Shown: piece by piece, positions 44,745 through 55,468 of the stretch
Layout: every line of letters starts with the position of its first letter
How positions within the stretch are numbered: the stretch's first letter is position 1
Assembly: GCA_014905825.1 (NCBI GenBank)
Contig: JACGCN010000060.1
Location: 1-64,000 of the forward strand
Source: Lyophyllum atratum
Taxonomy: Eukaryota > Basidiomycota > Agaricomycetes > Agaricales > Lyophyllaceae
Direction of reading: 5' to 3'
DNA length: 64,000 bases
The notes under the pieces: generated by a model
Seen by the model: the letters and a program-made list of their open reading frames with translations, nothing else
Told to the model about the DNA's origin: nothing
Databases searched by the model: none
Made by a program: the position numbers and the translations under genes

Positions 44745-45815
44745 ACTGGATTGATAGCTGCCAGGCTTCATTCCATACGGCGGGCCTCCATACACACGCT
44801 GGCGAAAACCCGGAGCTACGCGCATTCTATTTCAAGCTGTGTCGATTTCTCAAGTTGCCTGTAGTCCTTGTCTTTGTCCCTGACGGCCCAGGTCGCCCAG
44901 CTGTCAAGTGTGGTCGATCTGTACGACCGCAAGCATTGTGGATGACAGACTATGTTCACGAGCTTGTCAGAGCATTCGGCTTCTATACTCATCAAGTGAG
45001 TGTGGCTGGCTTCATTATTCATATGCTTATAGCTGGCTCGTGAAATACTAGGCTCCAGGCGAGGCTGAGGCAGAGCTAGCGAAGCTCAACAGCCAGAGAT
45101 TGATCGACGTGATCTGGACAGACGATTGGGATACACTTGTGTTTGGCGGACAATGCATCATTTGCAGGTAGAGTCCAACCCATCCGTTTATACCTTGTTT
45201 GACGCACTCACACAGTGGCATATATTTTTTGCTAGCCTACCTGGGTCCAACACATTTGACAGTGTCCACATATATACTGCAGATTCCATCGAGCATTCTG
45301 ACGGCATCAAATTAACTCTTGGCGGTCTGATCTTATTCGCTCTTCTAGCAGGTGGCGACTACCATTCAGGAATCGAAGGATGTGGTGCCGCAACTGCACG
45401 CGCTCTAGCTGAGTGCAGCTTCGGGGATACGCTCCTCGATGCCATAACATCCAAGTCCGGTGCTGTCTTCAACGGATTTCTCTATGGTTGGCGCAAGGAT
45501 GTGTGAAGTGAGCTGCACTTAAACTCGCGGGGTCTCCTCTAGCCGCCGTACTGGGATAGCTTGCAAGATCACCAGCGAATTTCCCGATCGTGCAGTTTTG
45601 GACAATTACGTGAATCCCCTCACATCATGGTCACCTGGATTTGTGCAGGGCATTCCAAATGCTGAGCAATGGAGAAGCCGTGAGCCCATGATCCCATGGA
45701 TCACTGCTTTTTGCATACAACATTTCGGTTGGGGAAGAGACAGTGGGATCATAAAGCAGTTTCGGACTAGTCTATGGGAGGGTGTTGCTTTTCGTATGCT
45801 TTGCTCGGTACTTGA
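44745..45815 (+). pseudogene. XPG/Rad2-FEN family structure-specific nuclease, 5'-truncated
   Basis: The N-domain part reads HAGENPELRAFYFKLCRFLK and PVVLVFVPDGPGRPAVK. Exon ends 44995; intron 44996-45051; exon 45052-45167 has the I-domain metal-binding motif APGEAEAELAKLNSQ and WTDDWDTLVFG. The intron 45168-45235 preserves phase into LTLGGLILFALLAGGDYHSG and CGAATARALAECSFGD. These are the conserved acidic residues of Rad2-family nucleases (GEAEAE, TDDWDT, GGDY). It then meets TGA at 45504-45506, shifts frame, and continues VLDNYVNPLTSWSPG and FCIQHFGWGRDSGIIKQFR, wording typical of basidiomycete GEN1-like proteins. The start is missing upstream of 44745, next to the hAT-type copy B. Confidence 0.8.
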
Positions 45816-46166
45816 TTCTTTTCGCACTTCACTCCAGTCCACTCACGCGCCTCACATCAGCCACTTGTACTTTACAACAATGTGTCCAGCATCCTGTTGT
45901 CTGACACGGGCAGTAAACACTTGTAAACAACGCGTCGATGTTGGCGCAAATGCCTCTATAAAATCCGGGGGGCCAATCACTAAGGTCTGAATGTTGTACC
46001 ATTCAATTTGATACATGTTTAGGATTCTGTGGATGCAAAGATTAGAAGTACAGTGTATGTGAAAGCTACACAGTCTAGCTAGGCATCTTGATCCGAGTCT
46101 GTTTCGTGTTCGAGTGTGTACCATACAAAATAAATACAACATTGATCACAGAGACCAGCACAAACC

Positions 46167-46382
46167 TTAGCCCTTCATTTTCTTTACTCGGACCCGGGCA
46201 TCAACAGCTAGAGCGCGCTTCCTTTTTCCATTCCCTACAATGTGAGGTAATGATGCAGGCTCGAGGGCTAGTACAGCCCCTCCACGGAATGGAGACTGCA
46301 GTGCTGGAGAATCGGCTTGCGGAGGTGAAGTTGATGGAGATGTAGACGGTGTTGGAAACAAACGAGCAGGTGTCATCATGTA
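46167..46382 (-). CDS. Possible C-terminal exon with nuclear-localisation-like basic tail
   Basis: It reads LFPTPSTSPSTSPPQADSP, then GKRKRALAVDARVRVKKMKG and a stop. The rest of the protein is not found upstream, where the copia element begins. Real coding status is uncertain. Confidence 0.25.
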   Translation of the reverse strand, partial: YMMTPARLFPTPSTSPSTSPPQADSPALQSPFRGGAVLALEPASLPHIVGNGKRKRALAVDARVRVKKMKG

Positions 46383-46529
46383 ACACTTCCCCCTGATGTA
46401 GTGAGTCATGTGACTCTAAAAACTTTTGATCCCATCACAAGTTAAGTAAGCACAGTCAGAAGTGCCGGGGCCCATAACCTGATAGAACAGGCAAGCGCAG
46501 GGATGTCAGGTTAGACAGCTACAAGCTGA

Positions 46530-46836
46530 AGTCCGAAGTTAGAAACTAGTTTATTGAGGAACTGACTGATCTACTCACCTGAAGTCCGAAGTTAGAAACT
46601 GGGGACTTCAGGTCAATCTAATCTACTATATATACTGTGCACAAGAAGGCTGTGTGCACTGGTTAGATGGTAGCTAAGGAAACTGGTCAACAGGCAGTGT
46701 AGTAAGTCACCATCAAGATGGTGATGCAACCAACACAGCCTGCAACACAGGAGTGCTGTACAGTAACAACCATCAAGATGGTTGATGGGAGATAGGTTGG
46801 GAACGAGATTAGATAGCCTAGAAGGCGTTTCCAACA
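46530..46836 (-). repeat. 3' LTR (part) of the copia element
   Basis: On the minus strand it begins TGTTGGAAACGCC at 46836, directly after the purine tract TGGTTCAGGGGGGAG (46837-46851). It contains ATATATAGTAG, a likely TATA region, and a short internal duplication of AGTTTCTAACTTCGGACTTC. The end near 46530 is uncertain. An inverted copy of about 200 bp lies at 51003-51205. Confidence 0.7.
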
Positions 46837-46894
46837 CTCCCCCCTGAACCAGCATATCTCCAAGTCAAGAAATAATAAGTAAACGAGAGGGAGA

Positions 46895-49825
46895 TTAAAC
46901 GAAAATGCCCATGTGTAGTCTACAGAATTCGACTTTTGGAAGAGAAAGGGGTTTAGTAAGTATATCTGCCACTTGTTCAGTGCCAGGGATGTGATGAGGC
47001 GCAATTTTGCGTGCATCTACAACGTCTCTAAGCCAGAAATAACAGAGATCAAGCTGTTTCATGCGCCCATGATGCTCGGGGTTCTTGGTGACACTGAGAG
47101 CGGATTGGTTGTCAATCATGAGGGGAGAGGCTTCCTTGACTGTGTAGCCCATCTCATGCAAAATGTTGCGCATCCATAGGATCTCCTTCCCAGCTTCAAC
47201 TGCAGCAATGTACTCTGCTTCAGTTGTTGAAAGCGCAACAAAGGTTTGCAATTTGCTGCTCCAGCCAATCGCTCCACCGCCAAGTGTATCCCGCAGTAGA
47301 GCGTCCAGAATCCGGGCAATCACCATGAGAAGCATCGCAGAATGTGGTAAACAGCTCTGTGCCCAGACTACCATTGTCATGCAGCTTGTAATCAAGTGTG
47401 CCTTTGCAATAGCGCAATAAATGCTTGACTGCAGCCCAGTGCTTCGGTCCAGGAGATGAATTGAAGCGACCTAAGCATGACACTGCATAGGAAATGTCGG
47501 GGCGGGTCATTGTAGAAAGGTATTGCAAAGAGCCAACTGCATTCAAATACGGCACATTGCGCATTTCCTCAATTTCTGCTGGTGTTTGAGCATGCCTTGC
47601 TTTAGAAAGCTTTGTCCCTGGTGCCATAGGCGTGGAGACGGGGTTGCAATCGCTCATGCCGTAGCGCTCGAGCATGTCAACAATGTATCGTTGGGAGAGT
47701 GCAATTGAGCGATTGGGACGGTCACGGATGATTTCAACACCCAGCAGGAATTTAGAGGCGCCCAAGTCACGGATTTTGAAGTGCTGAGAGAGCTCATTGA
47801 CAGCCTTGTCAAGCGCGGAAGTGGATTTCGATGCAAGTGTGATATCATCGATGTAGATGGGGACAATGATCTTGACCTCTCCCTTGACATAAATTTAAAT
47901 GGAGCGGTCAGATTCAAGTCTAGTAAACCCCATCTTTAGAAGTGCAGCATGCAACTTCTTATTCCACTGCCTGGCTGACTGTTTGAGGCCAATAGGCGGA
48001 GGTGGAGGTGGAGGTCTAGTGGTGACAGACAATCCGGGGAAATAGCGCTTATCAACTCTGAGATGATCGTCTTTTTGGTTGGTGGATTGTAAAACAACCA
48101 GCCCTTGTATCCGGGCGGATAACCAATGAAGACACATCTCTGCATGTGAGGTTCAAGAGATTTGCGCTTATCCCACATAGACGTATGCAAGGCATCCCCA
48201 AACTCGAAGATGGCTAACATCTGGTTTGCGCTTGTGCCAGCCTTGATGAGGCGTAATTGGCTGAGGCGCAGTAGGGAGACGGTTTAAAACTATCTGAGCG
48301 CCTAGACACCAGAGTCCTGTTGGTGCGTTCTGCAACACCATTCTGCTGGGGACGATTACGCGTGGTATGGCGGCGCTGAATGCCACATTCATTGGTAAAT
48401 TCAATGAATGCATTGGACATGTATTCCCCACCCTTATCCTCTTGAAGCGCCAAGATTTTTGCATCGAAATGGTTCTCTGCATACGCTTTGAAGGTCTGGA
48501 ATGGAACCAAGGTATCGCTTTTTCGCCTAAGACCCATTGCAGCTTTAAAGCTGGTGCAGTCATCGATGAATGTAACCCAGTAACGGCTGCCTTGCTGTGA
48601 GGTAACTGGCAGAGGACCATGGAGGTCATTGTGGATCAATTCAAGTGGCTTAGAAGCACGACTAGGTGACGAGGGGAAAGGATTTGAGCGTTTTGCCAGC
48701 CAAGCATGGCTCACAAATTGGATCAGGCTTCTGAGACGATTTCAAGCCCAGTCACCAGCTCATCCTTGATCATCTTCTTGACATGTGCATAATTGTGATG
48801 TGCAAAGCGACGATGCCATAGGGTCAGATCAAGGGGAAGCGTCGAGGTAATGCCTGCGAACTCCGAAATTGATTCAGTGGATCCATCCAAACGTGCAGAG
48901 TTGTTGGATGGATGCACAGAACAACTTCTTTCCATCTAAACCGAAATGCATGGCTTTAGAATCAATGTGGATATGATAGCCTTTATTTCGAGTTAAGTAT
49001 AGACAGGATAGAAGGTTGTTTCGGAGTAAGGGGACATGCAAGACTCTGGTAAACTCTATAGCTCTGAGCTCCTTGCCATTGACTATTGGCTTGAAAACTA
49101 CAGAACCAACTCCAGCTGAATAAATAAGCGTGTTGTCTGCTAACCTGATTGGAATGCGACAGGGGGTATAGTTTCGAACCCAATTTTGGTGAGGCGTCAT
49201 GTGAGTAGTGGCGCCTGTGTCTGCAATCCAATCAAAGTCAGCATGGAGCTGAAGCGGAGTAGAGAGATCAGAATGATCTGGGAGACGAGTACTTGCATTT
49301 CCAGCGAATTCCTCGGGGGTGTCCTTGGCTGCATTAGCCTGTTCTGAGCGCTTTTTCTGGCGTGGCCTTTGTGCATTGTCTTTAGCCTGCTTCTGTGCCC
49401 TTTGGTAAGCAAAGCATTTAGTCACATTATGACCAGATTTGCCACAGAAGTCACAAATTGCGTTGACCAGGGCTGCAGCCATGCCAATTGTGGAGGCAGA
49501 AGTGTCTGCAGCGCGACGACGACGTTGGGTTTCCTCTGTCTGTAACAAAGGCTTGCTGAATAGCCTTGTCGAGTTTGTCAAGAAGGAGGGGAGACGAGGT
49601 GAAGTTGGAGAACTCTTCAGGCAGAGATCTAATGAGTGCCATTGAGGCTAGCTCACTGTCCAATTCGTCAATGCTGAAGGAAGCAGGGCGCAAATCCTTG
49701 ATGCGACGCAATGCCAGGTCAACTCTGTTCATAAGAGTTTGAAGTGACTCCTCTTCCTCCTTTCTAATAGAGAATAAGTCGTCATAGGCATTAAAACGAG
49801 TGCCAGGGCGCTTTTGCAGATGCAC
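46895..49825 (-). pseudogene. Copia Gag-Pol remnant
   Basis: The gag C-terminus (FSIRKEEEESLQTLMNRVDL, IRSLPEEFSNF) is followed by the CCHC knuckle CDFCGKSGHNVTKC and the protease DFDWIADTGATTHMT. Integrase follows (LIHNDLHGPLPVTSQQG, ALQEDKGGEYMSN, RPQQNGVAERTNRTL) and MQRCVFIGYPPGYKGW. The N-terminal half of RT is missing: sequence jumps from about 48040 to GLKQSARQWNKKLHAALLKM, retaining the catalytic PIYIDDI. TAA at 47895-47897 lies just before it. RNase H follows (CDASHGDCPDSGRSTAGY, LSTTEAEYIAAVEAGKEILW) and ends HIPGTEQVADILTKPLS. The deletion near 47990-48060 leaves a proline run. Confidence 0.88.
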
Positions 49826-49830
49826 TTTCC

Positions 49831-50028
49831 ATAGTGCCTACAGAGTCATCAGAGATTCCTTGAAAATGAATCCTCACCTCACCCTATCTCAACAATTCCG
49901 TGACTCCTAGATGGCAACCGAGTCTTTGCGCAACCAGGTTTCCGCCCTCAATTCTCGACTACATGATGCTGAACGTGCACGTGACCGCGCTGATATGAAA
50001 CTCGAACTTCAGGAACTTGCGGGGGGGC
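49831..50028 (+). other. Unrelated fragment between copia and Harbinger remnants
   Basis: A plus-strand stretch from 49911 reads MATESLRNQVSALNSRLHDA and ends in a coiled-coil-like ERARDRADMKLELQEL. It resembles charged coiled-coil segments seen in transposon-linked genes, but cannot be assigned. Confidence 0.3.
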
Positions 50029-50848
50029 GTCAGACGCAATGAGGTAAAACCCAGCTGGAGTGCTGGTCCGTAACTTCTCGAAAATAGCATCGTGCCAACT
50101 TCCTGGTGCATTGATGTTGGCTGCAATGATGGGGCCTGTAGTAAAGCCTAGATTAGCATGCTTTCGGGTGGAGTTTGGTCGTGTCGCTTACCTTTACACA
50201 AGCACAGAGCTCACAAAGTGCTCCGAAAGCCAACCATTGTATGTCGCGTTTTCAATGTCATCATCTTCAGAAGTTTGTACAGCTAACTTGAGACCATCAA
50301 TGCTCGCAAAAGCTCCAGTGAGGCGAGGATGGCGGGCAATAATTAGAGCTCTTGAAACTCTGATGTATCAAGTGGCAGGGACGATAGCAAAAATTTGCTG
50401 TAAACTAACTTCTCGCATCGTAGAATTAAGGTAGTGGAGGACCAAGCCAAGGGCACCAGGTGCATATAGCAATCGGGCCCCAGGACGTGGATCTCCCCCA
50501 CGCGAGGTATCAGTGCGAGTTATTGCTGTGGAAAGCCAACCGTATTCGAAGCCAGCCTCGAGAATGTAATGGAAGGTGGCGACGTCGAAACCCATTGTAG
50601 TTATATATGCTCTATCATTCCGACTGTTGTATAGAGCCTGCCATTGGGGTGCCAACGCGGGGGGATTGGCAAGCAATCCGCAGATACAGGCGATTAGGAT
50701 GCCGTCGATCTTCCCGGATCTGACGGGCTTCTTCAACCCCGAGAAGGACCAGGGTCACGGCAGCAGCAATGCCTGCATAGTCTTCGTCATCAGCCTCCTG
50801 CTCCCTATCTTCCATTTGCTGCAGGAGGAAGCATGTGGTCTCATCCAT
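50029..50848 (-). pseudogene. Harbinger/PIF-like DDE transposase, truncated
   Basis: The N-terminus is MDETTCFLLQQMEDREQEAD; after a frame change near 50660 come LYNSRNDRAYITTMGFDVAT and GALGLVLHYLNSTMREVSLQ. TGA at 50368-50370 sits where an Arg would be usual (before YIRVSRAL). The first catalytic-type Asp region FASIDGLKLAVQTSEDDD and, after a 46-nt intron, NINAPGSWHDAIFEKLRT and FYLIASDAPP follow. The sequence ends at 50029, before the third acidic residue. The family wording is that of basidiomycete HARBI1-like proteins. Confidence 0.8.
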
Positions 50849-51002
50849 ATGAAGTTAAATTCGAGGGCAAGCAGTGTATAAATATCCTAATCAGATAGCT
50901 TATGGTTTTCTTCGATGCATAGATTATCTGATCATAAAGCGGACTTTTATTCCTGGGTGATTCAAAGGTCGTGAAATCTATTCCAATGCCATTGTACAGC
51001 AT

Positions 51003-51205
51003 TCCTTGCAGGCTGTGTTGGTTGCATCACCATCTTGATGGTGACTTACTACACTGCCTGTTGACCAGATCAGTTTCCTTAGCTACCATCTAACCAGTGC
51101 ACACATCCTTCTTGTGCACAGTATATATAGTAGATTAGATTGACCTGAAGTCCCCAGTTTCTAACTTCGGACTTCAGGTGAGTAGATCAGTCAGTTCCTC
51201 AATAA
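51003..51205 (+). repeat. Inverted copy of the copia LTR segment
   Basis: It reads TTGCATCACCATCTTGATGG through GTGCACAGTATATATAGTAG to TCAGTTCCTCAATAA. Reverse-complemented, it matches about 46537-46745 with few differences (for example a GATCTG present only here). Similarity stops on both sides, so it is a fragment. Confidence 0.8.
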
Positions 51206-51387
51206 GGCCCCATTCGGGATCCCAGTTATGATCCGGTCAGGTTAGGTTAGTTTAGGTTAGGGTTGTCACAAATCGAGGTGACTGGTTTCGGTCGGTTAGT
51301 CACAGCTGTAATTGTCATGAATAGCTCGCATTTGATCAGATAGAGCCTTTACACCTTTTTCCGCACTCTCAGAGCATTGTATATACA

Positions 51388-52263
51388 ATGGTCAGCTCAC
51401 AACGTCGACCCAGAGGTCATCAGCAGCCTTCTCCGCTTCAAATTCACAAAGAAAAGCATCAAAAGGCAGCTATATGCCTGCTTGGGGCCATTTCCGGGGT
51501 TCTTTCTGTCCTTGGACATGCTCATGCCTTGAACAAAAAACCTATGCATGCTTCAGCCCTGACTGGACAAAGATGGGTTGATGAGCTTCTAGCAGGTACG
51601 AACTCTTGAGCTTTCTCTATCATTATCTGCAACGCAGCGATTGATGCTAATCGAGACTTCAAATTTGAACAGGGCACCCTCTGCATTTCGGAAGACAAAT
51701 GGGAATGGTATTTGAGCAGAGGGCTGGGCTGGGTCCCACGCGATATGTCACGTTTGAGGAGCAACTGGCAATCTTTCTTCGTATAGCAGGAACTGGCCTA
51801 TCTAATGCAGAAATGCAAGAATGGTTTCAATGCAGCGGAGACACAATCTCAAAGTAAGTCCTGGCTGCCATCTTTTGCTTTAGCTTCCTATACTGATGGT
51901 CGTATCACCGGTGTTTTCATCGCGTCCTCAACATGCTGATTTCAAAAGAATTCTATCAGACATATGTCTGCCTTCCAACAAATGAGGTGCCACCTGAAAT
52001 TTGTCAGAACCCAAAATTCTTCCCCTACTTCTCCACATGCTGTGGCACACTTGATGGCTCCCTTCTTCATGCATTATGCGTCTTTCCGAAACATGATACG
52101 ACATGCGTCTTTCCGAAACATGATCGAGCACATCTTTGGGGTCTGTAGAGCCTTCTCAGCATCCATCCACCCAAGCTGCACTATGCCAGCTACTGTTGCT
52201 GGTCATCCTGCCGTTCTCCTTCTGCTTTTCGAGACATTCCACCAGCATGGAATCACAACTTGA
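51388..52263 (+). pseudogene. Second Harbinger/PIF-like transposase, internally deleted
   Basis: Exon 1 (from 51388 MVSSQRRPRGHQQPSPLQ) contains MHASALTGQRWVDELLAG; after an intron comes FGRQMGMVFEQRAGLGPTRY, FLRIAGTGLSNAEMQEWF and, after another, VLNMLISKEFYQTYVCLP, NPKFFPYFSTCCGTLDGSL (first Asp). A 26-bp segment CGTCTTTCCGAAACATGAT. is tandemly duplicated at 52079-52128. The reading then jumps to NMIEHIFGVCRAF, which contains the third acidic residue; the middle of the DDE domain is deleted. It has the opposite orientation to the Harbinger remnant 0.5 kb upstream. Confidence 0.78.
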
Positions 52264-52692
52264 GTTCCACGATGCTCGTGCCGCAGGCTGTAATGGTCAT
52301 GACCAGGGGCGTATATTGAGTATAGGCGTGTTCCAAGAAGTCTTCGCCCCTATACTGATGAGCGTGGAAGAGAATGTTGGCGAGACAGGGTAGGCTATGG
52401 AAATAGAAGTTCTTGATGATCAACAGACTGCGGCATTCCTGCCAACAGATGATGGCGCTCAGCACCTGAACGTCCAAGTTCATCATGGCCAGATCTGACA
52501 TAACCGAACAAGCGTCATTCGCCCGAATAAGAACCATTTGCGCACTGGCAGACTATATCAAATGCATCCAAAGCTTCGAATGCCAGATATCCACTCAGAT
52601 GGTTTTGTCGATCGTTAATTTCGGAAAGCTTGAGATTCTCTTTCGGGAACTTTGATTGGTATTTCTCAACAGGCAAACATTGTCAAGCAACG
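52264..52692. other. Spacer between Harbinger remnant and chromodomain gene
   Basis: No gene recognised. Confidence 0.4.
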
Positions 52693-53376
52693 CTATGCCT
52701 CCAGCCGACGGGTCATCGTGATGCTCCGGCTGGGGCTGCAGGGAAATCGATGCAATTTAGCGATGTATTCGTCCAGGAGTCCTTGCGCTTCACTAGAAAG
52801 AGGGTCAGATCCATGATGCAAGATGAATGAATGCAAGTCTGCAACTTACGACAGCTCTGATGCTATATGCCATTCATTGTAACGCTTGGAATAATTCATC
52901 CACTTGACTTGGAACTTGTGTTCTCCTTTTTGATTAAATCGCCAGAGAGGAACAGGGTTATTGACACTTGGACTACAAATATATAAGAAAGTGCTTACGG
53001 AGTTGACAATCGCCTGTACTTTGTATTCGGGCTCTTCTCGATCACTATCTTCTCCAGCATCACTTTGTTCTCTGTCTTCACTCTCAGACTATCCGTTATT
53101 TCCCTCATTATCGCTCCTGCTAGGTGTAGTTGAACATTTACGTTTGCGACTGGAGTGTGGAAGTGATGACGCATCAATCGCAGAATTTAGCATGGTGGCC
53201 TCTGTGACGGATCCAGGCAGGGGTGTTTCTGAATGGCTATTGTTGCAACCCAAACGATGAGGTGGTGGTGGCGTGTTGGTTAGAGAATGTGGGGCTTCCG
53301 GATCCTCTGGATTGGCGTTGTGAGCCATGGGTGAGCTTGGCTCTGTCCTTACAGGATCTATAGTAGCGAACACCAT
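52693..53376 (-). pseudogene. Small chromodomain protein
   Basis: From 53376 it reads MVFATIDPVRTEPSSPMA, a Pro/Ser-rich segment and KRKCSTTPSRSDNEG, meets TAG at 53089-53091, then an acidic stretch and EPEYKVQAIVNSV. The intron at about 52995-52970 (GTAAGC..GTAG) is followed by HKFQVKWMNYSKRYNEWHIA, then another intron and EAQGLLDEYIAKLHRF, ending near 52693. The aromatic cage-type residues and final helix fit a chromodomain, which binds methylated histone tails. It is not attached to integrase sequence, so it is not a Ty3 remnant on this evidence. The single stop suggests a pseudogene. Confidence 0.55.
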
Positions 53377-54387
53377 GGAGGATCCGGGTGGTGGTGGCTT
53401 ATCGATTGTAAAGCGGGCAATGCTTGGGTGAATTTGAGAAACTGTGCAATTTTTGTTCTATTGGTCAGAGGAGATGTCCTGCAGTGCCTTTGAGCCCAGG
53501 TGACTCATGGGCGAGAGGCAAAGCATACCATTGAGTCTCATCATCCACCCATATCTTTGATCCTTGACCATCGACAATGAACCAAGTTGCCTATAACTTG
53601 ATGTAAGGGCTGCCAGTGGAAGAAATGCAGTTATGAATGCTTACCTTTCCTGCCTTGTATTCATGATCGAGGTGGTGGCACATCATCACCGGTCAACTTA
53701 GGCCTCCAAATTATGGGTTCGAGCTGTAGAGCCGGAAACAAAGCGCTGCTCGTGGCTTGCTCCTTGAGGATCCATTGATGGTTTGCAAAGTATATGCTTT
53801 TATGCAACGGAAGCATGATCGATGCACAGAGATCAAAGTAAAACCGGCAATAGTTTCGTAGGCGATTGAGTCATGCAGAAGTTTCAGGATTCAAAGCATC
53901 GAAGGGAAGGCTGCCGGCAATACCACTGGGTGTGGTAAATCTAATGGAATTCATGATGGTATCGAGTGTTAATCCCTGGAGATGCTGTCAGAGCATTGGC
54001 CGGGTGGGTTTCCGTGTCCGAGACAGGACCAAGAAGGTGCTTGCCGTGTTGAGTGAAGTTCTGGGACCTACTCAACGAGTGTTCCAGAGTGCCATGATTC
54101 CCAAAACGGGTTTCGGGACTCAGCGACACAATTCTGCTGTGTGGTTTGGACGTTGTGATATGCAACGAATCCCACGCTGGCTGCTGGCATATGGGTATTT
54201 GGCATCGATAGCACGCATAGTTTCGATTGATTCATGGTCAAAGTGTGGCTTGAAGGTGTGGTTCCAGAATGCTCATCGTTGGCACAGAAAGAGAAAAATA
54301 GTATCGCTACATCTGATTCCCGGCAGTAAAGCACAGTCCGTCCAAGAAGAAATGGCCCAATGTCAGATCCTAGTTCATGCCCAGTCT
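53377..54387. other. Region without an assignable gene
   Basis: Open frames at 53866-54396 (plus) and 54068-54439 (minus) overlap each other and show no known motif. Confidence 0.35.
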
Positions 54388-54870
54388 TCAAATTAGATCG
54401 GACAGAGTGTTGGACTTGAAGGGTGGGAGACGAAGACACATGACAAAGAATGTCAGGCGAGTCATATCGTCTTGCGCATCATTATGAAATTTTCCTTGCT
54501 CTTCGCCAATGGTGATGGTGAGTTTGCCCCATACCCAGTCCAAGAATACATTCATCTGCAGGCTATTGGGGCCTGGTAAGAGGCCACCAGAGGAGAGGAC
54601 ATTGTTGTCGGTAGAGTGGAAATCAGAGATGGCCATCTCAAATTTGGACAGCATGTGCAGCATGACAAGGCGGAACAAGTCGTGGACTTCGAGAAGCTCT
54701 CCAATACACGCTTTGGCATATGGGTACCCAATTTGTACAACGGGAACCACTTTCCCCATGGCGTGACCTTTTTCTACGGTAGCTGCAGTATACGATCCAT
54801 CATAACGGTGCTCGCCATTCGGGTCTGGGTGTGAAGATCGGTCATTTCTTTTGAGACCTTCCAAGCTCAG
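54388..54870 (-). CDS. Unrecognised ORF, probably 5'-truncated by a hAT-type repeat
   Basis: The convincing part reads RSSHPDPNGEHRYDGSYT, VPVVQIGYPYAKACIGELLE, HMLSKFEMAISDFHSTDNNV and NVFLDWVWGKLTITIGEEQG. The open frame runs on to 54972, but that N-terminal part lies in the repeat copy C. It has no motif I know. Composition is even and looks coding. Confidence 0.4.
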   Translation of the reverse strand: MSLEGLKRNDRSSHPDPNGEHRYDGSYTAATVEKGHAMGKVVPVVQIGYPYAKACIGELLEVHDLFRLVMLHMLSKFEMAISDFHSTDNNVLSSGGLLPGPNSLQMNVFLDWVWGKLTITIGEEQGKFHNDAQDDMTRLTFFVMCLRLPPFKSNTLSDLI

Positions 54871-54879
54871 AAGCCCGCT

Positions 54880-55468
54880 GATGGCCACATCACCCAATGA
54901 CGCTTGGTGCAGCCCATTGCGACCCCTGAGAGGCCCCGTGTGGTGCAACATCGCTGCTATTTGCCCACACACCTGCTACATCATATCCGACTGTTGCGAC
55001 ATCGCTAAACCGCTGCCATGTACGTCCCCAACAACCCGCCACTAATCCGCCCACACCACTGCCAGATCATATTCCCCGACTACCGCCATGTCACTCAACC
55101 GCCACATGTCACCACCACCACGTCCTCAAACACCATGTCACCAGATCCCATGCCACCCAGTCATCACCTTCCCCCTTTTCTATATTTCATTCAATTAATT
55201 TTCAATACAAGTTTTGTAGTAGTTAGTTCTTCTGTAGTAGTTATATGCTAATATACCTTTATAAGTTCATGTGGTACTACTATACTTCTAAGTAATTTCG
55301 CAGTCATGACTGGTCACAGTCGGTCCTGTAAGTTGGTGCAACTGATAACGACCGGTTGTGCACGGTTCGGTTGTCGGCTGCACACCCTTTGTAAAGTTCC
55401 CGACCAGCCGGTTGCGGTTGTGGCCTAAATGGGCTAAAAACCGCAGCGGACTGGACTTTGAAAGCCTA
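54880..55468 (+). mobile_element. Left-truncated copy of the TAGGCTTTCG hAT-type family (copy C)
   Basis: The right end is GACTTTGAAAGCCTA (ends 55468). Inward: GGTTGCGGTTGTGG, ACCGGTT repeats, CGCAGTCATGACTGGTC, TTCTGTAGTAGTTA and a CCACGTCACC-rich segment. The other end has no terminal motif. Confidence 0.65.

Larger units (their letters stand above)
46530..49830 (-). mobile_element. Ty1/copia retrotransposon, decayed and 5'-truncated
   Basis: Coding runs leftwards from gag to RNase H, the order expected for copia (integrase before RT). Only the 3' LTR is adjacent; the 5' end is cut near 49830 and joined to unrelated sequence. Multiple frame changes and an RT deletion show it is dead. Confidence 0.85.
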
